DNA of 64,000 nt from NCBI GenBank assembly GCA_948144175.1, contig CANXME010002181.1:1426001-1490000 (forward strand), read 5' to 3'. The translations under genes and the position numbers were made by a program. Below the pieces are notes generated by a model. It worked only from the letters and a program-made list of their open reading frames with translations, was not told where the DNA came from and ran no database searches. Of the stretch, positions 55,935-64,000 are shown one piece after another. Position 1 is the stretch's first letter, and every line of letters starts with the position of its first letter. This stretch comes from Closterium sp. NIES-65. Lineage: Eukaryota > Streptophyta > Zygnematophyceae > Desmidiales > Closteriaceae.

Positions 55935-58900
55935 TCAGATGCCCTTCACTTCAATCACATTTTGCCTGTCCAGAAGCGACTGTGGCAGCACCTCTAGCTG
56001 CGAGCACCCATCCAGATCCACCTCCCTCAGACAGGACAAACTGCCCAAGTCGTTGGATAACGCATGTAATCCAGTGCACCCTCGTAGCGAAAGTTTGACA
56101 AGGGACGGGAGGAGGGGGAGAGTGGGCGGAACGTGGTGCAGACCAGGCAGGTGGTTGAGCGTCAGAGATGCGAGGTGGGAGAGGGAGGAGATGGAATCTG
56201 GGAGGCTGGTGATCCGGGGACAGTCAACGATGCTCAGGGATATGAGGGAGGCCATGCGGGTGAGGGAAGGAGGAAGGCCTTGCAAGTCCTTGCATGAATG
56301 CACATGCAATTTGATGGCCCTCAGCTGCCCAAGGTTATCGGGCAGGTGGGTAAGTAGCGGGAGAGACTTGATGGTCAACTGTTCAAGATTGGAAAGGTCG
56401 GGCAGGCAGGCAAGAAGCAGTGACATGGCGGGGAAGTCCTTGAGAAGGAGTACTTTCAGCTCTCTCAGGTCGCTCAGGTTATCTGGTAGCGAAGGCAAAC
56501 TGGTATGGCTGATGTGGAGGCAGGTGAGAGAGGATAGGGGCTCCAATCTAGCTTGCATGATGGATATTGGGAGAGGACTGGTGACCTCAAGCGGAACATG
56601 AGGTGTGGCTCCCCCCTCCCTTTCCGTTGGAATTTGGTGTGAGTTCGGAGGGGCTATAAGCTGCTTGAGGGATCGGAGGCCTCGAATCTTCAGATTAGTA
56701 AGGCGGCTGAGGGAAAGAAAGGACTCTGGGAGGTAGCGAGCGAGCTCAAAGGTGTTGGAAATGGAAACAGATGTCAGGGAGCATGGAAGGGTTATAGGTG
56801 CACAAAGAGGCAGGGGTCGAACAGTTCAGTGTCAAGCCAAACGAGCTGGTCGGCAAATCTTGGATATTTGCAGTCTGCAAGCGTGAAATCCTCCAGCCTA
56901 GGCAGCTCATCGAAGCCCTTTGGGAGGAACTCCAGATTGCAGCAGCCAGCGATTTTCAGGCGCTGGAGCGATGGGAAAGGAATGAGGCTAGCAGCAGCGG
57001 GGCAAGGATGGGCGCCGGAAGCACATGCAGTGTCAGCAGCAGCAGCAGCAGTAGCAGCAGCAACAGCAGCAGCAACACTCGGACCTGCTTCAAGGGGTTG
57101 GGTGCCATCAGGCAAGAAGGATGGGATGACACCGAGATTCTTGCAGTTCATCACCTCAAGCACTTAGAGGCTGGACAGGTTGCCCATGCCTCTTGGTAGC
57201 CCCTGTAGCAGCTCGCATCTGTCGATAATCAACTGCTCCAGACGGGGGAGGCGAACCAAGGACCGTGGAAACCTAAGAAGTGCACATGAACCGCGTAAGT
57301 CAGACTCAGAAACAGCCTCTGCTTCCAAACTCCTGTCAACGTTAAACCCTCTCCTGGTGTAAGTATCCTTGGTACCAATCTTGAACTCTTTCAAGTTCGC
57401 CAAGTCTCCAAAATTGTCAGGCAATTTGCTGATGGAGCAGTTAAACAGCTCCAATCTCCTCAGCTGCGGCAGCTGCTCAAACCCCAAAGGCAGCTTTTCA
57501 AGAGAGGTTCCACCGTAGATCTCCAGCGTTTCCAGTGAAGAGAGGTTAGAGAAGGAGGCTGGGAGCTCAGCCAGGTCGTAGCACGCATGCAAAATCAGCT
57601 CCCTCAGCTTCCCAAGCTGCCCAAAAAATTCCAGCAGCTCCATGAGTCCGGTGCAAGACAGCTTCATGAATGTCAAGTTTTGAAGCTGCCCAATGTCTTC
57701 GGGCAACGCATTTACAGCACAGCCGTCGAGAACGAGGCAGGTGAGAGACTCCATGGCCGAAACAGACTGCGGGAAACCCTCCAACTCGGAGCAGTCAACG
57801 ATCTTCAGCTCCTTAATGCCAGAGAGCAGGCCAACGGAGTCGGGAAGCACATTGAGCTCATCAAGGGAGTCGAGGTGCAGGTACTGGAGAGTTGCAATCT
57901 GGCCGATGTCTTCGGGTAGCGAGACCATGTCAGGGCAGTTGTCGACTGTGAGGCGACGGAGAGTCTGGCTGCTAGATAGGGAGCCTGGCAGTTGCGTCAG
58001 TCGCGAGCAGGTGTGAATGCATAATTCCTGTAGAGCTGGCAGCTGGCCAATACTCTCAGGTAATGCTGTCAAAGCCATCAGTCCATTCAGCTCCACTGTG
58101 TCCAGATTGGGCAGTTGGTGAAGGTTTTCGGGCAGCCTGGTCAGCTGCGGGCAATGGCTGAGAGAAAGGCGCAAAAGGCTTGAAAGATCGCAGATCAAAT
58201 CTGGCAGTTCAGAAACTTCTGCTAGAAACATGAGGCTGATGAACTTCAGATTTTGGAGCTGCCCCAAATTACTGGGCAGATGGAAAATGTGGGAGTCGCT
58301 GAAGCTGAGGCCCTCGAGGGAGCTGAGATAGCATATGGGATCAGGTGGCTCATGAAACGAAAACCCCGTATGAAGTTGCAAATCGTTAAGCCCTACCAGC
58401 CTGCCGAACTCCTCTGGTAACCCGGTAACGCCTTAGCTTAACCTCACGCTGAGCCTCGTGAGCTGCTGCAGACGGCTGATGGCAGCCGGAATCTCCTGAA
58501 CGCCGTCCAGCTGGAGATCGACCAATCGCGAGCAGGATTCAAAGATGGCGGCAACATCGGACGGTACGAGGGTGGTCGACTGTCCATGGCGTCTGCTGCT
58601 GGATCGCGAGAACCATCGATCGTACAGGTGCATCGTGAGATGCGTGAGGGACGGGCCGCATCCGGTGCAAATGGATCGCACGAGGTTGCTGTCAATGGAG
58701 TCGAACGCGAACTCGCCAAAATGCAGGTGACTAAGATTCGCGAACCCAGATTTTGGTGGAGCCAGGAGGGAGGAGAAAGCTCGTGCGGAGAAGAAGCGGT
58801 TGCGCGGCACGATGATCGCGGGATGCACTGAGCTGGCGACGCGCAGCCATCGCTTGCAGACCAGAGCGTGGCTGAACGTGACTAAAGAACAAGTCTCGGA

Positions 58901-59221
58901 AGGAGGGACCTTAGTCGTGCCTAACTGCTGGCTGTCGCATGGCGGCGGCTTCTGCAATGCATCCTCGATTTTCTTCTGAAGAATGTCCTCGTTATTAGCG
59001 AGCGACTCATTGCAGTCGAAATCATTGCCGTTAGACGCAACGGAACGAAGGATCACACCCAGCAGGTCGTCAGAAATACAGGAAAAGATATCGCCACGAA
59101 TCATTTTCTGCTGCGCCACTAAAAACGGCTGGTTTGCAGCCTGAGCAAAAGGCTGCTGAGATGTTTCCGCTGGAGTTTGCTTCATGTTCTCCTTGGATGC
59201 TAGCTGAGAAGTAGGCAACAT
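55935..59221 (-). pseudogene. LRR5: divergent F-box-like LRR gene with two stops and a frameshift
   Basis: Read from ATG 59,221. N-terminus with Gln/Asn-rich lead, F-box-like halves SDDLLGVIL (residues about 50-58) and VCKRWLRVAS (121-130), then LRRs. TAA 58,435-58,433 interrupts LSVRLS-stop-GVTGLPEEF; the frame continues through the LRRs (QLPALQELCIHTCSRL) to TAA 57,166-57,164 in NLSSL-stop-VLEVMN, again in the same frame, with an Ala-rich insert near 57,050. After LFVHL (stop 56,792) homology moves to another frame (ITLPCSL, RLTNLKIRGL) and runs to 55,935. No GT-AG intron removes these breaks. Intact length would be near 1,090 aa, longer than LRR1-4, and its repeats are more diverged. Sequencing error is the alternative. 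Confidence 0.78.
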
Positions 59222-59235
59222 GAGAGTTGTTCTAA

Positions 59236-59684
59236 GGGCGCGTTCGTTCCGTCAAATTGGACAACGTTCATGTTTTGGGGGCGATAATTTTTTTGAACCT
59301 AAGTCGAATGGAATTCGACTTTCCTTGTAGCGAAGTTCAAAAATTGCGAGAATAACACTGCAAAGATGCAATCACACACGCAAGGTCGAACACCAGAATT
59401 CGAGCTTTATGTTACCCGGTACATGCTTGCCAAGCCAAATTAATGCCATTGTATGTTTCGCGATGAAGTCGTCAATTTCGCATGGTGTTCGTACGTGCCG
59501 AAAACACACACGCTCACATGAACGTGCTCACGCACGTTCACAACGCCAACTCGAGTCATGTTCCATTTCAAGTTCGAACTTTCATTAGCCCTGAAATTCG
59601 CGATGTTCGTCACACGCTCTTGACGAGATTGGCGAAAAAGGTAACCACCTAAAGTTCGAACTTGGAAACGGAACAAACGCGCCC
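59236..59684. mobile_element. 449-bp MITE, PIF/Harbinger-like
   Basis: Ends GGGCGCGTT(C/T)GTTCCGT in inverted orientation, one mismatch over 17 bases, flanked by 3-bp TAA at 59,233-59,235 and 59,685-59,687. A 3-bp TAA/TTA target and a G-rich terminus are typical of Tourist-type MITEs. The interior has repeated TTCGAA-type motifs (GTTCGAACTTT on both sides) and no ORF with recognisable function. Confidence 0.82.
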
Positions 59685-59687
59685 TAA

Positions 59688-59913
59688 TGGAAGAGTGGTC
59701 AGAGCTTGTGAGAGCTGCTGCTTGTGAATCAAGAGTTGCTGGTGATGGTGGTTGTGAATCGAGAGTTGAGCAGGCCTTGTTTGACAGCACGGAAACCAGG
59801 CTCGTCATAAGATCGCAGCCAACTAGGTTGGTTTCGTATGGCTTGCGGCTGGTTTGGCCTGGTACAGCTTGGAGCTAGTTAGGTTTCGCGGTTAGTGGTT
59901 TGGGAAGAGTTTC
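59688..59913. other. Spacer before the gypsy-like LTR
   Basis: Short GTGAATC(A/G)AGAGTTG-type duplication at about 59,724 and 59,754. No gene. Confidence 0.3.
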
Positions 59914-60240
59914 TGTAAGGAATTTTCTCGGCATTCCTTACGGAGCCGACTACATCGCGTACAGCAACAGCCGATTGTTCGCCCGTTACTGCTAACGGGA
60001 CTTCGCCGACTTCGCGCGCACTGTTTTGTCAAACCTCGCACTGCTGGCATGGCCGTATCGGCCTACGCTTCGGGACTAGCCCGAGCCTCGCTCCAGCGTA
60101 GCACTAGCAAGCTCGCACGCACCGCGTTACCGTTTTGCATGTTTCGCGTATAAATGTTCGCTCATGCCTTCGCTCACATTTTGTACTCGTTTGACACCTT
60201 AGTGCAATTCTCGCTACCTCGATTCATTGCACCCGTAACA
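59914..60240 (+). repeat. Candidate 5' LTR of a Ty3/gypsy-like element
   Basis: Ends GTAACA two bases before a primer site. It has a TATA-like CGTATAAATG at about 60,147. TGTAAGGAAT at 59,914 is a plausible LTR start, but the 3' LTR is not in the window, so the left edge is a guess. Confidence 0.45.
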
Positions 60241-60242
60241 CT

Positions 60243-60254
60243 TGGTATCAGAGC
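60243..60254 (+). promoter_or_regulatory. Primer binding site of the gypsy-like element
   Basis: TGGTATCAGAGC, two bases after the LTR end. Confidence 0.85.
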
Positions 60255-60422
60255 CCCTTTCTTTCGGACCGCGCATCTCCGCACACCAGGAAATCAACTT
60301 TTGATTTTTCACTCGAAGGGACTCACGCACCTTAGCCCCTAGGAGCCGCTGTCCTCGCGTTCTCTCGTAAACGCGTGCAGCCACGACTGCGCCTAGACTA
60401 AGACGAGCCGACGCCCTTCGTC

Positions 60423-60965
60423 ATGGCCGAAAACATCGACGTCACCACTCTCACGCAGGAGCGTTTGAACGATCTGCTGCGACAACTGCACGAAAGCTCC
60501 GAGGAAATCGCGGCATTGACGGCAGAACGCTCATCACTGCAAAATGACCTCATGAGAGCACAATCTCAAACACCTGGCACTCCGATTCAACCCGCACCCT
60601 CAACATCACAACACGGGAGTGTGGGGCAACCCGCGAGCGCGGCCAGTGATGGCGTCGTCCGCCCCGACGGAGACGACGACCACGGCACGACACACCCCAG
60701 AGCGACACCTGCGGCCCCAAGTCAGCCTCGCGTCACGATTTCGGCACCAACCCACGATTCGGGACTGCCGTCACCGATGCCGCTGAAGCCGCAGCGCCCG
60801 CCATGCTTTGACCCGAGTCAACGGGGTAGTCCTACCGTTCAGGCGTGGTTGTTCACGATGAATGTCTTCTTCGATGCCAACTACGTCTCGGAGGACTCGG
60901 CGAAGATTCGATACGCTGTGTCGTTGCTGCGAGGACCCGCCATGGACTTGTCAGATTACTATAGC
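60423..60965 (+). pseudogene. gag: gag of a Ty3/gypsy-like element, truncated by copia-2
   Basis: Starts MAENIDVTTL. A predicted coiled coil (LNDLLRQLHESSEEIAALTA) and a Pro/Ser/Thr-rich linker lead to the beginning of a retrotransposon Gag domain (PTVQAWLFTMNVFF, KIRYAVSLLRGPAMDL). The domain stops abruptly where copia-2 begins (60,949 or 60,966), so the last few codons to the TGA ending at 60,968 belong to the insertion. No pol of this element is visible. Confidence 0.72.
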
Positions 60966-61079
60966 TGATGCATGTTTGTAGGCTATAGTGGGGTAGCACA
61001 TATGGGGTACAGCTTTCTAGGGTTGTATTTGTACCCAACCCTGACTTAGTCATTTCATTCCTGTTTGCTTATTATCACA
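60949..61079 (+). repeat. copia-2 5' LTR (131 bp, or 114 bp from 60,966)
   Basis: Ends TTATCACA against the primer site. TGTCAGATTA at 60,949 is the better start by analogy with TGTCAAATG of copia-3; TGATGCATG at 60,966 is the alternative. Confidence 0.7.
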
Positions 61080-61090
61080 TGGTATAGAGC
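61080..61090 (+). promoter_or_regulatory. copia-2 primer binding site
   Basis: TGGTATAGAGC, one base different from the usual TGGTATCAGAGC pattern (A for CA, a shortened match). Position directly after LTR CA supports it. Confidence 0.75.
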
Positions 61091-62345
61091 GGGTCCTTCT
61101 AAGGACCGTTTTTTTGGGCCCACCGAAGCGCCCCCCGAGGCGCGATTTTTTTTTAGCGACCCCTCGGGTCGCCATTTCCCCTGCGGCCCCGCCGCCTTCA
61201 CTGACGCGGCCCCGCCGCCGGCCCTTACGCGGCCCCGTCGCCGGCTTTCACGCGGCCCCGCCGCCGGCTCTGTCGCGGCCCCGCCCCGGCCTTTACGCGG
61301 CCCCGCCGCCTGCTCTCACGCGGCCCCGCCCCGGCTCCTTCGCGACCCCGCCGCCTGCTCTCGCGCGGCCCCGCCCCGGCTTCTACGCGGCCCCGCCCCG
61401 ACTTTCACGCGGCCCCGCCGACGGCTTTGTCGCGGCCCCGCCCAGGCCCTTACTCGGCCCCGCCGCCTGCTCTCACGCGGCCCCGCCCCGGCTCCTTCGC
61501 GGCCCCGCCGCCTGCTCTCGCGCGGCCCCGCCCCGGCTTCTACGCGGCCCCGCCCCGGCTTTCACGCGGCCCCGCTGACGGCTCTGTCGCGGCCCCGCCC
61601 AGGCCCTTACGCGGCCCCGCCGCCTGCCTCCGTCGCGGCCCCGCCCCATCCCGGCCCAGCCGCCCCTTCGCGGCCCGGTCGCCTCCTGACGGCCCCGCCG
61701 TCCCTTCGTGACGGCCCCGCCGTCCCTTCCTGACGGCCCCGCCGTCCCCTCCTGACGGCTCCTGCCGTCCCCTTCTACCGGCCCCGCAACTGCACCTGCT
61801 GGCCCCGCCGCTGCACCTACCGGCCCCCACCACCCCCCTCCCCCCCCCCCCTTTTCCCGTCGCCTGTCGAGGCGACCTGAGAGGCCAGCAGAGGGGTGTC
61901 AGGTGTGTGGCCTCCCCTGCTTCTCCTCCTCCTTCATCTCCCACTGCAGCAGCCGAGCCGCTCACCTGCAGCAGCCGAGCCGCCCCACCGCCGAGCCGCC
62001 CTGCACCCGAGCCGCCCAGCAGCCGAGCCGCCCTGCCGCCGAGCCGCCGGGTCGCTGAGCTGCTGAGCTGCAGTTGCTGCCGAGCCGCCCTGCCGCCGAG
62101 CCGCCGAGTCACCGAGCTGCTGAGCTGCAGTTGCTGTCGAGCCGCCTTGCCGCCGAGCCGCCCGAGTCGCCCGAGCCGCCGAGCCGCCGAGCTGCCGAGC
62201 CGCTGAGTCGCCGAGCCTACTCTTCCCACCACTGGTGAGCTCTTGCCCTGCTAGCACGCTGCGCGTCGCCTGCTTGCCTGCCTGCCTGCCTTTTGGCTTG
62301 CCTGGCTGCCTGCCTTCCTGCTGCTAGTCCTGCTCCTGCTTCTAC
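61091..62345 (+). other. copia-2 GC-rich leader
   Basis: 61,180-61,790 is a degenerate array of CGCGGCCCCGCC-based units with a longer duplication (GGCTTCTACGCGGCCCCGCC at 61,379 and 61,534; CTGCTCTCACGCGGCCCCGC at 61,311 and 61,470). 61,940-62,215 is a GCCGAGCCGCC array. Open frames here are compositional, not genes. No UBN2-type gag domain is visible between the primer site and the pol frame. Confidence 0.7.
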
Positions 62346-64000
62346 TTGCGGAGCCAGATGCAGCCCCAGCGACGCCTGCGTGAGTCCCTCACGCCCCAGC
62401 AGCTGCGTGAGTGGTACGCTGGTTGGGGCTGTAGGGGTGGCGGCGCTACTCCTACTACCACTCCTGCTGCTTCTACTCGTGGTGGCGGCCAGATGCAGCT
62501 CCCGCGACCCTCTCGCGTGTCTCTCACGCCTCGCCAGCTTCGTGAGTGGTACGCTCAGAGTGGAGGGTCTCTCAGTGCTGTTCGCTGCTCTTACGTGATA
62601 CGCACTGGTACTCGGACTGGTCAGCCTTGTGGGACACGTAGTCATACACCGTCCCGCTGCTTCGCCCGTCTGAGCGACGCCTGGCGTACCGTGTTTGGCG
62701 ACGAGGCTGAGCTTCCCGACTGGGTGGAGTTGCTTAGGCAGAGGGTTGATATATATGCTCTTGACTATGATGCTATTCTCACTGCCATGTATGCATTGCC
62801 TACTAGTGCTGACCGTGCCGGTCACCTGTGCGTCCCGCCTGACCCAGGTATAGGACCTGCTGCTCTAGCTACTGGTGAGGCTGCTGCTCTGGGTGCTCGT
62901 GAGTCTCCTGCTCCAGGTACAGGTGCGGCTGCTGCTCTAGGTGCTAGTGAGTCTGCTTCCTCAGGTGCGGGTGAGGCTGCGCTCTCAGGTACCGCGTTGG
63001 CTTCGGCCTCCCTCACCTTTACACTTGACTCTGGGGCTTCTCGCTCCTTCTTTCGGGACCGCACCACACTCACGCCGCTTGGTCGGCCGGTTGCTGTCTC
63101 CCTGGCTGACCCCTCTGGGGGTCCTGTCCTCGCTCACTTCTCCACTGTCCTCCCGTGTCCGGCTGCCCCCTCGGGCACCCTGTCTGGCCTGTACCTCCCC
63201 TCGTTCTCGACGAACTTGGTGAGTGGTGCAGACCTACAGGATGCGGGGGTTCACCAGTTCACTCCTGCGAGTCAGCGGGTGACCCACTGCACGGACGCAC
63301 GCACAGGCCGGCACCTGGCCACGTTCTCGCGTCGGCCGGGGTCGAGCCTCTACACCCTGACCACTGAGTCTCCTCCTGTCCCCGCGTCCGGTCAGGTAGC
63401 AGCGTCGGGTCAGGTGTTTGCTGCTGCGTCCAGGTCTGGTCCTGAGTCTGCCCCCTGTTCGTGTCGCCTCCTGTCTCACGAGACTCTTCTGTGGCACCAC
63501 CGTCTAGGCCACCCCTCCTTGCCCCGTCTTCGAGGCATGGCTTCCCGTGTCCTTGTCTCTGGTCTTCCCCAGTCTCTCCCTCCCCTTCCTTCGGGACCAG
63601 GACCTTCCTGTGTCCCCTGTGTCGAGGGGCGCCTCAGGGCTGCTCCTCACTCCTCCCAGTTTCCCCCGACAGAGGCTCCTCTGCAGACGCTTCACATGGA
63701 CGTGTGGGGCCCGGCCCCCGTCCGTGGGCAGGGTCACGAGCGCTACTTCCTGTTGGTGGTTGACGACTACTCGCGTTACACCTCAGTCTTCCCCTTGCGC
63801 AGCAAGGGTGCTGTCACTGAGGTGCTGATCGACTAGATCCGCGAGGCTCGTCTCCAGCTCAGGAGGAGCTTCGGCTCGGACTTTCCTGTTCTGCGTCTGC
63901 ACTCTGACCGCGGTGGGGAGTTCTCCTCTCGCCTTCTGCGAGCCTACTGTCGTGCACAGGGGATCCGCCAGACCTTTACGCTTCCGGACTCTCCACAGCA
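62346..64000 (+). pseudogene. pol: copia-2 gag end, protease and integrase (one stop, runs off window)
   Basis: Open from about 62,346. Residues about 15-25 and 60-70 repeat SLTP(Q/R)QLREWYA at a 45-residue spacing. A Cys/His motif C-x13-C-x4-H-x4-C follows (about 62,587-62,670), then protease FTLDSGASRSFF (about 63,021), GAG-pre-integrase HHRLGHP (about 63,497) with CVPCVEGR, and integrase Asp in HMDVWGP (about 63,694). TAG 63,834-63,836 interrupts EVLID-stop-IREARL. The same frame then continues with LHSDRGGEF (second Asp) to the window end. One stop suggests recent decay. Confidence 0.85.

Larger units (their letters stand above)
60949..64000 (+). mobile_element. copia-2: Ty1/copia element, truncated by window end
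   Basis: Short 5' LTR, TGGTATAGAGC primer site, GC-rich leader, then a gag-end/protease/integrase frame running to the window edge. It is inserted in the gypsy-like gag. LTR segments such as TGTAGGCTATAGTGGGG and GTACCCAACCCTGAC resemble the copia-3 LTR in sense orientation, so the two belong to one short-LTR lineage. RT and the 3' LTR lie beyond 64,000. Confidence 0.85.

Noticed and set aside
61065-62257. Long Pro/Arg/Ala-rich ORFs on both strands
   Set aside because: Compositional openness of the CGCGGCCCCGCC and GCCGAGCCGCC arrays of the copia-2 leader.

Overview
The window looks like nuclear DNA of a green-lineage eukaryote. Supporting signs are a GT-AG intron in a Mutator-like transposase, plant-type Ty1/copia elements primed by initiator-Met tRNA (TGGTATCAGAGC), a PIF/Harbinger-like MITE, and intronless F-box/LRR genes with plant-style LxxLPxx repeats. 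Dense satellites and GC-rich, gene-poor spacers fit a streptophyte alga such as a zygnematophyte, but that placement is a guess. I see no bacterial operons, rRNA, tRNA or CRISPR arrays.

Layout. 1-10,290: a ~2.5 kb non-coding repeat (here R1, copy a) split by a full copia element (copia-1, 1,166-8,954, TSD GGTGC, LTRs differing at 2 of 377 sites). 11,503-13,872: F-box/LRR gene LRR1. ~14,700-17,850: R1 copy b carrying a 45-bp G-rich satellite. 18,511-18,645: a 9-bp satellite. 21,434-23,794: LRR2, followed by R2 copy a (a second modular repeat). 26,560-31,560: R1 copy c and inverted copy d, back to back. 33,190-34,420: R2 copy b, inverted. 35,093-37,238: LRR3, a pseudogene on the minus strand. 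37,527-44,644: a Mutator-like element (MULE) with 342-bp terminal inverted repeats. Its left repeat holds a 507-bp hairpin MITE whose empty site survives in the right repeat. 45,236-47,464: LRR4, then a stray LRR 3' fragment and R2 copy c. 50,846-54,245: copia-3, an internally deleted element with 110-bp LTRs. 54,660-55,490: R1 copy e. 55,935-59,221: LRR5, a pseudogene with two in-frame stops and one frameshift. 59,236-59,684: PIF-like MITE. 59,914?-60,965: start of a Ty3/gypsy-like element, cut by copia-2, which runs off the window at 64,000.

How it fits together. The host content is a small cluster of F-box/LRR genes, probably substrate-recognition or recognition-type proteins: three open and two broken. 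LRR2, LRR3 and LRR4 each have an R2 repeat downstream, so gene and repeat appear to have been duplicated as a unit. LRR3 and LRR4 are head to head around the MULE. The rest is a nested record of transposons and of satellites that arose inside the modules of two dispersed repeat families. I could not match R1 or R2 to any known class by eye; together with an unusually spaced Cys/His motif in the copia gag proteins they are the most likely undescribed material here. No new enzymatic or defence system is evident.
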